Shown here in pieces: positions 27,498-36,171 of a stretch of DNA of 64,000 bases. Origin of the DNA: Bog-950 sp046329495 (lineage in GTDB: Bacteria > Bacteroidota > Bacteroidia > Chitinophagales > LD1); assembly GCA_046329495.1 (NCBI GenBank), contig JAXLUO010000005.1, positions 62,001-126,000 of the forward strand, read 5' to 3'. The notes beneath the pieces were generated by a model. It saw only the letters and a program-made list of their open reading frames with translations, was not told where the DNA came from and made no database searches. Each line of letters begins with the position of its first letter. The first letter of the stretch is position 1. Made by a program: the position numbers and the translations under genes.

Positions 27498-27550
27498 TGT
27501 GCCTTAACCTTTAGTGGATGTTTAAAGTTAAACTTTACTTTGTGGTTTCA

Positions 27551-28159
27551 TTAAACAAACCCAATTTTTTTCAACGCCACATCTATTTGCGTATACAAAT
27601 CGGTAAACGAGTTGTTATTAATAAATGTAAAGTCCGCCATCTGCATACAGGCACCTAAATTCTGTTTATTGGGGTCGTTGCTTTCCATTTCACGGGCTTC
27701 GTTGGCGGCAAATACATCAAAACTAACCTTGTCGGTTTCCGAGGCGCGCTCAACAATGCGGCTGTACCGTAGTTGCTGGTCTGCATCTACGGCAAAAAGG
27801 GTAAAGCCCCCCTTTTCGCGCAGGGCCGTAACTTCTCCAATAGTGCGTATACTCTCTATTATGCAATTCTTACCGCTTTCCTTGGCTTCGCGTAAAAGTT
27901 CTACTGCAATATAGCTTGGCCCGTTTGCTGCGCGCAGTTCATTGGCGGTAGCTACCAGGGTATCGCGGTTAATTTCGCCTCCCTGCGCCTTAATTATTTC
28001 ACTCAGGTAAGCACGTACCGAAAAATGGGCAAAGTGATGGTGCTTCACCAAATAGTCTACTATCGTTCCTTTGCCTGCTCCTAACGTTCCGGTTATACCT
28101 ATAATTACCAAGTTCAAAATTTTAAGGTGAAAATATGTGAATAGGGCATGCGGCGGCAC
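27551..28159 (-). CDS. P-loop kinase of the dephospho-CoA/adenylate kinase type
   Basis: 202 aa. Walker A at GITGTLGAGKGT followed by DYLVKHHHFAHFSV, then IVERASETDKVSFDVFAANE with the basic lid and EMESNDPNK. The pattern matches AAA-type small nucleotide or CoA kinases of unknown substrate. It lacks the residues that would name coaE with confidence. The ATG at 28159 adds 14 residues of uncertain value before LNLVIIGITG; TTG codons at 28117 and 28111 are alternative starts. Confidence 0.72.
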   Translation of the reverse strand: MPPHALFTYFHLKILNLVIIGITGTLGAGKGTIVDYLVKHHHFAHFSVRAYLSEIIKAQGGEINRDTLVATANELRAANGPSYIAVELLREAKESGKNCIIESIRTIGEVTALREKGGFTLFAVDADQQLRYSRIVERASETDKVSFDVFAANEAREMESNDPNKQNLGACMQMADFTFINNNSFTDLYTQIDVALKKIGFV

Positions 28160-28198
28160 GGCTGTTTATAAATTGGCACAGGATGTGAAAAACACCAA

Positions 28199-28206
28199 TA
28201 GATTTG
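28199..28206 (+). promoter_or_regulatory. Bacteroidota -7 box TAGATTTG
   Basis: TAGATTTG fits TAnnTTTG exactly and ends four bases before the ATG at 28211, the same spacing as at 6772-6779. A TTG at 28173-28175 is 23 bp upstream, long for a -33 box. The transcript may be leaderless. Confidence 0.5.
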
Positions 28207-28210
28207 AGCC

Positions 28211-28663
28211 ATGAAAAAACGCTTGTGGGGCATAGGCATTGTTGTAGTGCTGGCCTTTGTATTATTTCTTTTTAACCGCGGCGAGGTGCAGGTGGTAAAG
28301 CAGGATAACCTGCAACTACAGGCTTTGGGCAGCAGCGGGTATCAGCTAAACAGCACGTTACGGCTGCATAACCCCAACTTCCTCTCCAGCACACTTGTTA
28401 CCCTGCATGAGGAATACAAACTGAACAACGTTACCGTAGCTATCCTTAACCAGGAGCTTAATCAGGGCATACCCGGGCTTAAGGAATCAGCCTTCCCGCT
28501 TTCTATTCGTTTTACAACCGCCGACTTGCAGGCTGCCGTGAAAGATTCCATACTTCCGGCCAGCTTGCCCTTAACCATTGCAGGCAAGTTAGAGTACCAC
28601 AACGTAATGAATAGCGGAACAGCTAATATATTTTTTGTAGATACTGTTAAGTTCGCGCCATGA
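28211..28663 (+). CDS. LEA2-type (WHy domain) membrane-anchored protein
   Basis: 150 aa. An N-terminal helix (about residues 5-20) and then a beta-rich domain with LNSTLRLHNPNFLSSTLVTLHEEYKLNNVTVAI, the LEA type 2 pattern (Asn-Pro after a beta strand). This domain occurs in water-stress and envelope proteins; the role here is unknown. Its stop overlaps the next gene, which encodes a related LEA2 protein, so the pair is translationally coupled. Confidence 0.8.
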   Translation: MKKRLWGIGIVVVLAFVLFLFNRGEVQVVKQDNLQLQALGSSGYQLNSTLRLHNPNFLSSTLVTLHEEYKLNNVTVAILNQELNQGIPGLKESAFPLSIRFTTADLQAAVKDSILPASLPLTIAGKLEYHNVMNSGTANIFFVDTVKFAP

Positions 28664-29121
28664 AGAACCTGATTTATGTGGCACTGATGTGCGTTACCCT
28701 CTCCTCCTGCCGCATTGCCGCCCCTACTTTTCAGGGCGTTGATGCTTTTAAGTTTGAACGCATTGATGGCAACGGCATTAAAATGGGTTGCGATGTAAAA
28801 TTCCATAACCCCAATCGCCTTCGCTTCAAAGTCACCAATATTGAGATTAACGTGATTATGGACGATAAACTCATCGGCACACTGGGCGAAAAGGATGACA
28901 TCATTATCGACCGCCTCAAAGATTTTTCCATTCCTGTAGGCCTTAAGCTAAAACCCGATGGCACCATCTTCGATAACATCAAGAAGATCATCGACATCTT
29001 TCGCGATAAGGAAGCAGACCTGTATGTGGTTGGCGAACTAAAGGTTAAAACCCTGTGTTTCCTAAAGTTCAAAATCCCCATCAAATACCAGAAGAAGATC
29101 AAGCTTTCTGAGGTTAGATAG
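28660..29121 (+). CDS. LEA2-type lipoprotein
   Basis: 153 aa. Lipoprotein signal (MKNLIYVALMCVTLSSC; Cys 17) and a LEA2 domain with DVKFHNPNRLRFKVTNIEI and a basic C-terminus (KIPIKYQKKIKLSEVR). It overlaps the preceding LEA2 gene by 4 bp (ATGA). The two are paralogues of different anchoring: one by helix, one by lipid. Confidence 0.82.
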   Translation: MKNLIYVALMCVTLSSCRIAAPTFQGVDAFKFERIDGNGIKMGCDVKFHNPNRLRFKVTNIEINVIMDDKLIGTLGEKDDIIIDRLKDFSIPVGLKLKPDGTIFDNIKKIIDIFRDKEADLYVVGELKVKTLCFLKFKIPIKYQKKIKLSEVR

Positions 29122-29139
29122 GCCTGCGTTTGCCCCTTT

Positions 29140-29167
29140 TTTGCTTCTCGGTTTTATTATAACTTTG
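29140..29167 (+). promoter_or_regulatory. Promoter for the AlkB-type hydroxylase gene
   Basis: TTTG (29140-29143) and TAACTTTG (29160-29167) match the -33 and -7 boxes, with a short 16-bp spacer. The ATG is 22 bp downstream. Confidence 0.55.
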
Positions 29168-29189
29168 GAGAAACCTAAACCGTTCCTCC

Positions 29190-30257
29190 ATGAGTTTACG
29201 TCTGTTTAAATACACCTCTGTTTATTTCAGCATCGCAGTAATTATGCTTTCGCTTATCATAGGTGGTAAAGCTGTTTTTATCGCCCCCTTGTATGTATTC
29301 GGTCTTATCCCTTTAATAGAACTGTTCTTTAAAGGCAGCACCGAAAACATGAGCAAAGCCGAAGAGGAACTGGCTAAAAAAGACTGGAAATACGATTTCA
29401 TTGTGTGGAGCATCGTACCCCTGCAATACGCCATTTTATTCTACTTCCTTAACCGCATCAGCGATGGTTCACTCATCTGGTGGGAACGCCTGGGCATGAT
29501 TGCCGCAATGGGTGTTTCCTGTGGAGTATTAGGTATAAACGTAGCACACGAACTGGGCCACCGCATTACCTGGCACGAACAATTAATGAGCAAAATGTTG
29601 TTGCTTACCTCGCTTTACATGCACTTCTTTATCGAACACAACCGTGGCCACCACAAAAACGTTTCAACGGATGATGATCCGGCTTCTGCCCGCTACGGCG
29701 AAGTAATTTATACCTTCTACTTCCGCAGTGTAATTAATGGCTGGCTTTCCGCCTGGCATTTGCAAAACGATGAGTTGCGCAAAAAGGGAAAAGGCTTTTT
29801 AAGCCCATCCAACGAAATGCTCTGGTATCAGGTTATCCAAATTGCTTTTGTGGCAGCTATCGGTTTTATATGGGGTTGGCTCACCATGCTTTGTTTTATT
29901 GGTGCCGCCATTTTCGGCTTCCTGTTGCTGGAAACAGTAAACTACATTGAGCATTACGGCCTGCGCCGTAAGATGATTGATGGCGCTTACTACGAAAAGG
30001 TATTACCGGTTCATTCCTGGAACTCCAACCACCCAATAGGCCGCATTATGCTGTTTGAATTAACCCGCCATTCCGACCACCACTATATGGCTTCGCGCAA
30101 ATACCAGGTATTACGCCATTTCGACCAAAGCCCGCAAATGCCAACCGGCTACCCCGGTATGATGGTACTCTCGCTGTTTCCGCCACTGTGGTTTATGGTA
30201 ATGCACAAGCACATCGAACAATACAAGGCTACTACCGAAGGTGCATCACTTGCTTAG
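29190..30257 (+). CDS. alkB: AlkB-type membrane alkane monooxygenase
   Basis: 355 aa with six predicted membrane helices and the full set of His boxes: HELGHR (residues 120-125), EHNRGHHKNV (149-158), NYIEHYG (about 251-257) and LTRHSDHH in the C-terminal third. These bind the diiron centre of integral-membrane alkane 1-monooxygenases and fatty acid desaturase relatives. No rubredoxin gene is next to it, so electrons must come from elsewhere. Alkane or fatty acyl oxidation is inferred from the family. The start is set by the promoter 22 bp upstream. Confidence 0.9.
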   Translation: MSLRLFKYTSVYFSIAVIMLSLIIGGKAVFIAPLYVFGLIPLIELFFKGSTENMSKAEEELAKKDWKYDFIVWSIVPLQYAILFYFLNRISDGSLIWWERLGMIAAMGVSCGVLGINVAHELGHRITWHEQLMSKMLLLTSLYMHFFIEHNRGHHKNVSTDDDPASARYGEVIYTFYFRSVINGWLSAWHLQNDELRKKGKGFLSPSNEMLWYQVIQIAFVAAIGFIWGWLTMLCFIGAAIFGFLLLETVNYIEHYGLRRKMIDGAYYEKVLPVHSWNSNHPIGRIMLFELTRHSDHHYMASRKYQVLRHFDQSPQMPTGYPGMMVLSLFPPLWFMVMHKHIEQYKATTEGASLA

Positions 30258-30308
30258 GGTGTATGCAAATTCTGTTAGTTTCGCGTTGTATAAATTGCAG
30301 TTAAGCAC

Positions 30309-30977
30309 ATGAAATACTTCTCTCCCGCTTTCTTTAAGTTCTTCGACGAGTTGAAGAAGAACAACAACAAGGAATGGTTTGATAAAAATAAAGAGCGCTA
30401 CGAAAACGAAGCCAAACTTCCTTTCCGCAAACTGGTGGAAGATGTTGCTACCAAATTAGCCAAGGATGTTCCGGAGCTAAACCGCGACCCTTCTAAAGCC
30501 ATCTTTCGCATTAATCGCGATGTGCGTTTTAGTAAGGATAAATCGCCTTACAAAACCAATGTAGCTGCAGTACTTAGCCGCAACGGCAAAAACGATGATG
30601 CCTTCCCCGGCTTTTACATGCACTTTGGCGCTGATGATATTATGGTAGGCGGTGGAAAATATTTTTGCACCAAAGACGATATATCTAAGATCCGTCAGGA
30701 GATTTATTATAACAACGATGCCTTTAAAAAACTGCTGAACGACAAGAACTTTAAAGAGAAGTTCGGCACGCTGCAGGGTGATAAAAACAAAGTATTGGAA
30801 GCCGACTATAAAGAGTTTGCCAAAGAACAACTGCTTATTGCCAATAAGCAGTTTTGGTATAGCGCCCAGCTTAGCCGTAAGGATGTTACATCCGATAATC
30901 TGGACGCTTTGGTAGTTGGCTATTTTAAAGCAGCTGTAAAACTCAATCGCTTTTTGTGGGAAACGGTAAACAGCTAA
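30309..30977 (+). CDS. DUF2461 family protein
   Basis: 222 aa. FSPAFFKFFDELKKNNNKEWF at the N-terminus, then PSKAIFRINRDVRFSKDKSPYKTN and FPGFYMHFGADDIMVGGG, which define DUF2461. Cytoplasmic, function unknown. Its TAA stop overlaps the ATG of the LptE gene (TAATG), so the two are translationally coupled, an uncommon partner for lptE. Confidence 0.88.
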   Translation: MKYFSPAFFKFFDELKKNNNKEWFDKNKERYENEAKLPFRKLVEDVATKLAKDVPELNRDPSKAIFRINRDVRFSKDKSPYKTNVAAVLSRNGKNDDAFPGFYMHFGADDIMVGGGKYFCTKDDISKIRQEIYYNNDAFKKLLNDKNFKEKFGTLQGDKNKVLEADYKEFAKEQLLIANKQFWYSAQLSRKDVTSDNLDALVVGYFKAAVKLNRFLWETVNS

Positions 30978-31522
30978 TGACGTCAATAACAACCATCCGC
31001 TTTTACACGTCGATCCGCCACGCATTACTGGCGTTGTTTGCCATTGGCTTAATGGCCATGCAGGGCTGTAAGGTGTATTCTTTTAATGGTGCCAACATAC
31101 CGCCTGATATTAAAAGTTTTACGGTAGATCTTTTTCAAAACCGCGCCAACAACGGCCCGGCCTCCTTACCACAAACGTTTACCGACCGCTTAAAGCTGAA
31201 ATTTCAAACCGAGGCAAACCTCCGCCAGGTGAATAACGATGGCGACCTGCACTTTAGTGGCACCATTACCGGCTTTACCTATACTAACGAAGCTCCCTTG
31301 GCAGGAACTACCAGCGGTTTAAATAAACTTACCATCAGTGTTCAGGTGGAATATCAAAATACCAAAGACCCCGAAGAAAAGGATAAGTGGACTGAAACTT
31401 TTACTCGTTACGCTCAGTTCAGTTCCAGTGAAAACATTACCAGTGTGGAGGACCGCCTGATTGACGAAATAAACCGCCAGTTGGTGGACGATATCTTCCA
31501 AAAGGCACTGGTGAAGTGGTAG
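30977..31522 (+). CDS. lptE: LptE-family lipoprotein for LPS assembly
   Basis: 181 aa from the ATG at 30977. A hydrophobic segment ends in the lipobox LMAMQGC, and the mature part has GANIPPDIKSFTVDLFQN, TDRLKLKFQTEANL, GDLHFSGTITGFTY and LIDEINRQLVDDIFQKALV, typical of the Bacteroidota LptE group. It would plug the LptD barrel in the outer membrane. An in-frame ATG 7 codons upstream exists but is not needed. It is coupled to the DUF2461 gene. Confidence 0.85.
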   Translation: MTSITTIRFYTSIRHALLALFAIGLMAMQGCKVYSFNGANIPPDIKSFTVDLFQNRANNGPASLPQTFTDRLKLKFQTEANLRQVNNDGDLHFSGTITGFTYTNEAPLAGTTSGLNKLTISVQVEYQNTKDPEEKDKWTETFTRYAQFSSSENITSVEDRLIDEINRQLVDDIFQKALVKW

Positions 31523-31578
31523 TGTCAATTTAGGTCAGGGTTTTATTTTATATCTTTAGCCTACCTAAAACACTATTT

Positions 31579-34500
31579 ATGCTTCGTAAAATTTACCTAC
31601 TAAGTGCACTTTTAGCACTTTCAACCTTACTCTCCGCTCAAAGCTGGATGAATTTGGGGCAGGCTAAGCCCGATACAGGTTATGCTAATATTTGCGATAT
31701 AACAAGCGACACCTCCGGAAGAGCAATGATTGCTTATAGCGATGGTTCTTTAAATCGACAAGTCTCTGTAATGCAGTTTGCGAACGGGAATTGGAACTAT
31801 TTAGGGCCCAAAGCATTTACATGGGCCAACGTAGTAATACCTAAATTATTAGTTACCGCTTCTAATCAAATCTACCTCACCGCCTGGTTCAGCAATGGAA
31901 ATATAAAAGTATACAGATACAAACCTGCCATTAACGACTGGGAAGGAGTTGCGTTTAATCTTGCTACAGGCGTAACCGATCAATACATAACCACCTGTGC
32001 CGATGACAGCGAAAACGTTTATGTTGCCTTCCACGACGAGGGCTTGGACGGCAAAGTGGTTGTCAAAAAGTTTGATGGCCTGAACTGGTCAGATTACTAT
32101 TTGACGGATACCACAGCTACGTATCCTGCTATAGCTTACAGTAAAACGACCGGCAAAGTTTATCTTGCTTACCGCAACACAAATCTTGTTCCTGCTTATG
32201 CTTCGGTGGTCGATTGTTCCAATGGAAATTTCGTAGGCTCTAACAACATTTCAACTGATGCAGCCGATAACATAGGCCTGGCGGTAAAGAGTAATGGCAA
32301 TATCTATGTTTCTTATAACAGCCTTTCCGTAAATACTAAAAGCCTGGAAGTAAAGTATTACGATGGCACAAGCTGGCTCAGCACGCCATCCACAGGGGTA
32401 AGTTCTACCCTTTCCTCCGGATGGCTCACACTCACTAATTTGTTGATTCTTCCTGATAATTCCGTGCTAATAGCCACTCACAAAACTGATGGTACATCCA
32501 AAGTATACAAGTTGGGTACTTCCTCTTCTTGGTCTGATATTGGCACCTATAGTGGAAGCAAGGAGATTAGCTTGGGTGCCAGCAAGCAAGTTCCGCTCTT
32601 CGCATATTGCTATTCAAATTATCCATATAAGTTTTCTGCTTATAGTTATGGTTGTTATGAGGCAGGCCACTTGCAAATTATAGGTCCCGACTCTCCGGTG
32701 TGCGCAGGCTCATTTGTTAGCCTGACTGCCATAAATACTGATGGGAATAACGCCCCAAATTGGTATATCAACAATAGCCAGGTAGCTTCTGGTACTATCT
32801 ATAATGGAATCATTAACGCCACAACCACAATTACCGCTAAATCCTATAGAAATTGTTCTTCCGGCTTCGAAACAGCATCACTTACAGTTTATGCTGACAA
32901 CCCATATTTAGCAACCATTACCAACTTAACGGGCAGTAACATCTGTCGCGGAGACTCCGCCAAATTCATTGCAAATTCAAACTTGCACACCGTTACAAGC
33001 TACCATTGGTTTAAAAATGGCATAGCAGTTTCGGGAAACTCCCAAACTTATATGGATAGCACCTTGCGCGACGGTGACAAGATAAGCTGCAGTGTTCAGG
33101 GCCAATCTTGCCTCGGTCAGGTTTTTCTACCCACCAGTACTATCACCATACACGTTACAGATTCCGTTGCCAGTGTCCAGCATAGCTCTAATTTACCGTT
33201 ATGTGCCGGAGATAGCGTCAACTTATATGTAACCCCCGCTGGTATGCAATACAGTTGGAATACCGGCGACACATCGCAGTCCATCACCGTTACGCAAGCG
33301 GGCTTATATTCTGTTAGCTATTTGCAGGCAGGTTGCCAGGCTAGCGCCAAAATTATGGTGGATGTTGTAAGCGATACTTTGCCCGTGGCTTTCACAAATT
33401 CCGAAACTCATTTCTGCAATGGCGATACTATAGCGTTGGCATTAAGTCAACCCTACCCTTCCATGCTGTGGAACACAGGTGATACAACCGCCTCCATTTC
33501 GGTAAGCACATCAGGAACATACAGCGTATCGGTCAATCAAGGCATCTGTTCCGGCACTGCATCACTCAATCTCACATTCGATAGCCTGGCAACGCTCCCG
33601 ATTAGTTTTTTAAATGATACTTTAAATGCTTGTATAGGCGATACCATCATTATCAGTCCATTTGAATCCTTCAACCACTATTCTTGGAGTACCGGCGAAA
33701 CTAATGCATCTATTAATGTTGTTGAGACTGGCAATTACTTGATTGCAGTAGAACGCAACGGATGTTCAGCAACCGATTCGGTGATGGTTATGTTCAATGC
33801 ATTGGATACACCCGTAATTTATACCGGTGGCAATGGCTCATACCTCTGCACTGCTCCTGGTGTTTCACTTTACACGGACACAATTTATGATACTTACCAG
33901 TGGAGTACCGGTATTACTACTCCAGGCATTATGGCAATAAACCCCGGTATTTACATGCTTACTGTTACTTCTGGCAGTTGTAGTAGCAAAGCAGAAATTG
34001 TAGTAAGCAATTATATACCAACCCAATTAAATGTTACACCCAATTACATTAGCAATGGGCTTACCGATATGAAAGTGTCACCAGGAGGAGCAGATATTTA
34101 CTTTTGGGAAGTACGCTGGAATGGTTGGAACAGCAGCCCGGTAATAGACCAATTCAGTTTAGATCGCGACTCAATTCGCATTTATTGTGATTTTTACTGG
34201 GCCAATTACCACAATGGCGAGATCAGCGATTGGGTTGTTAACCAAGGCTATTTTCTAAAAGTTACTGCGTCAAAAAACGGTTGTTTAGATACATCCGTTT
34301 ACTTCACCAACAATAATTGTATCACCAGCCTTCACGAAATTCCTAACAGCCCTAAAGTAATTCTATACCCAAATCCATCCTCCTCTTCCGTTACCATCTC
34401 ATTTGCAGAAGCAGGTGAACAACCGGTAAAACTGGAGATTTTGGACCTGCAGGGGCGCTTAATCCAAACTACAGACCTAAGCGCATCTGCCAATTACGGC

Positions 34501-34602
34501 CAATATTCATTGAGTATCAGCCACCTGCCTAATGGCTTTTATTTCGCAAGGGTTTGGATAGGCCCGGAGGTTAGCACCCTTAAGCTCGAAAAAGTGGACT
34601 AA
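31579..34602 (+). CDS. Secreted protein with Ig-like modules and T9SS type A signal
   Basis: 1007 aa. A signal peptide (MLRKIYLLSALLALSTLLSAQ), a beta-propeller-like part (about 22-355), then repeated Ig-like modules with C-GDSVxL and YSWNTGDT/WSTGET motifs (about 360-830). The last 70 residues are a T9SS type A signal (VILYPNPSSSSVTISFAEAG to the C-terminus). Secreted by T9SS and probably surface attached. No catalytic domain is seen. Confidence 0.88.
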   Translation: MLRKIYLLSALLALSTLLSAQSWMNLGQAKPDTGYANICDITSDTSGRAMIAYSDGSLNRQVSVMQFANGNWNYLGPKAFTWANVVIPKLLVTASNQIYLTAWFSNGNIKVYRYKPAINDWEGVAFNLATGVTDQYITTCADDSENVYVAFHDEGLDGKVVVKKFDGLNWSDYYLTDTTATYPAIAYSKTTGKVYLAYRNTNLVPAYASVVDCSNGNFVGSNNISTDAADNIGLAVKSNGNIYVSYNSLSVNTKSLEVKYYDGTSWLSTPSTGVSSTLSSGWLTLTNLLILPDNSVLIATHKTDGTSKVYKLGTSSSWSDIGTYSGSKEISLGASKQVPLFAYCYSNYPYKFSAYSYGCYEAGHLQIIGPDSPVCAGSFVSLTAINTDGNNAPNWYINNSQVASGTIYNGIINATTTITAKSYRNCSSGFETASLTVYADNPYLATITNLTGSNICRGDSAKFIANSNLHTVTSYHWFKNGIAVSGNSQTYMDSTLRDGDKISCSVQGQSCLGQVFLPTSTITIHVTDSVASVQHSSNLPLCAGDSVNLYVTPAGMQYSWNTGDTSQSITVTQAGLYSVSYLQAGCQASAKIMVDVVSDTLPVAFTNSETHFCNGDTIALALSQPYPSMLWNTGDTTASISVSTSGTYSVSVNQGICSGTASLNLTFDSLATLPISFLNDTLNACIGDTIIISPFESFNHYSWSTGETNASINVVETGNYLIAVERNGCSATDSVMVMFNALDTPVIYTGGNGSYLCTAPGVSLYTDTIYDTYQWSTGITTPGIMAINPGIYMLTVTSGSCSSKAEIVVSNYIPTQLNVTPNYISNGLTDMKVSPGGADIYFWEVRWNGWNSSPVIDQFSLDRDSIRIYCDFYWANYHNGEISDWVVNQGYFLKVTASKNGCLDTSVYFTNNNCITSLHEIPNSPKVILYPNPSSSSVTISFAEAGEQPVKLEILDLQGRLIQTTDLSASANYGQYSLSISHLPNGFYFARVWIGPEVSTLKLEKVD

Positions 34603-34715
34603 CTGGCCGGTTGACAGGGGCTTTTAGTTAAAGCAAATTAATGCGAAGGGCTTTGTAACCTCTGTAACCCTGCACTTTGCTTACTTTAATTACTTTAGCC
34701 GCTCAAATTTTTTGG

Positions 34716-36068
34716 ATGGAGACCCTGATCAGGATTGCACAATTTATTCTTAGTCTTTCGATACTTGTAACCCTGCACGAGTTTGGGCATTATATCACCG
34801 CCCGTATGTTTAAAACCCGGGTAGAGAAGTTCTACCTGTTCTTCGACTTCCTTTTCCCCTTCCCCAACCTGCTGAATTTTGCCCTTTTTAAGAAGAAAAT
34901 AGGTGAAACCGAATACGGTTTAGGCTGGTTTCCGCTGGGCGGCTATGTAAAAATTGCCGGCATGGTGGATGAAAGCATGGACGAGGAGCAAATGAAATTA
35001 CCCGCTCAACCCGACGAGTTTCGCAGCAAAAAAGCCTGGCAGCGCCTTATCATCATGTTAGGGGGTATTATCGTTAACATCCTTTTGGCCTTCGTTATCT
35101 ATGGTCAAATACTGTATTGGTGGGGCGAAAGCTACCTACCGGTTGAAAATGCCAAATACGGCTATGCCTGCGATTCAACAGCTCAAAAAATCGGTTTGCA
35201 GGACGGCGACATGATCTTAGGCTATGATGGTGATAAGAAGTTCCGCAGTGCCGGCACCGTTGGCATTGACATGCTACTGGATGAAGCCCACACCATCGAA
35301 ATTAGCCGCAACGGCGAACACAAAAGCCTGGAAGTGCCCTCAAGCGTATACAAAGAAATATTAGGCAGCAAGGGTATGGACTTCGTTACCCCGATAGTAC
35401 CAAGTTTTGTGGATACCATTTTCGCTGATATGGCCCTGGCAAAAGCCGGTGGTAAAAAAGGCGACAAAATCATTGCTATCGATAGCACCCCTATCCAATA
35501 CTTCCACCAAGTGAAACGTGCACTACCGGAACTCAAAAACAAACCGGTTGTTATCAGTGTGCTACGCGGTACCGATACTGTGCAATTAGCCTTAACCATC
35601 CCCGATTCTGCAAAACTTGGTTTCTATAGCGCCCCCGAAGAACACCTGGATGTAGTAGAAAAAGAATATACCCTGCTGGGTTCTATTCCGGCGGGTATCA
35701 GCAAAACCTACCAGAGTCTGAAAGGTTATATCAAGCAATTCCGCATTGTTTTCAATCCCGAACTGAAAGGCTACAAACAAGTGGGCAGCTTTATTACCAT
35801 TACCCAGCAGTTTTCGGCTACCTGGGATTGGTTCCGTTTCTGGACCTTAACAGCTTTCTTATCAGTAGCACTGGCTTTCGTTAACCTGTTGCCAATTCCG
35901 GCGCTGGATGGCGGCCATGCCCTGTTTACCTTGGTTGAAATGATTACCGGACGTGCCCCGAGCGAAAAGTTCTTAGAACGCGCACAGGTGGTAGGTATGG
36001 TTATAATTTTTGCACTGATGATCTTTGCGCTCGGCAACGACATCCTGCGAAACATATTCCACTGGTAA
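34716..36068 (+). CDS. rseP: RIP metalloprotease RseP (site-2 protease)
   Basis: 450 aa from the ATG at 34716 (METLIRIAQFI). The zinc site HEFGH (residues 20-24) lies in the first helix, and NLLPIPALDGGH carries the third ligand, Asp. Two PDZ-like regions are between them (for example GYACDSTAQKIGLQDGDMILGYDG and AKAGGKKGDKIIAIDSTPI). It cleaves anti-sigma factors and signal peptide remnants in the membrane. An ATG 13 codons upstream (34677) would start in the leader and is rejected. Confidence 0.95.
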   Translation: METLIRIAQFILSLSILVTLHEFGHYITARMFKTRVEKFYLFFDFLFPFPNLLNFALFKKKIGETEYGLGWFPLGGYVKIAGMVDESMDEEQMKLPAQPDEFRSKKAWQRLIIMLGGIIVNILLAFVIYGQILYWWGESYLPVENAKYGYACDSTAQKIGLQDGDMILGYDGDKKFRSAGTVGIDMLLDEAHTIEISRNGEHKSLEVPSSVYKEILGSKGMDFVTPIVPSFVDTIFADMALAKAGGKKGDKIIAIDSTPIQYFHQVKRALPELKNKPVVISVLRGTDTVQLALTIPDSAKLGFYSAPEEHLDVVEKEYTLLGSIPAGISKTYQSLKGYIKQFRIVFNPELKGYKQVGSFITITQQFSATWDWFRFWTLTAFLSVALAFVNLLPIPALDGGHALFTLVEMITGRAPSEKFLERAQVVGMVIIFALMIFALGNDILRNIFHW

Positions 36069-36171
36069 GGAAACAATCGTTCTTTCGTCTAACGACCGGA
36101 GTCTGATTTCTGATGTCTGTTCTCTGATTTCTATTCTCCGATTTCTAATAATCTCTTCAAAGTCTATTTAT

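Noticed and set aside
36069..36171. CTGATTTC-type short repeats before pruA as a regulatory site
   Set aside because: The copies are imperfect and few, and no promoter consensus was found in them.
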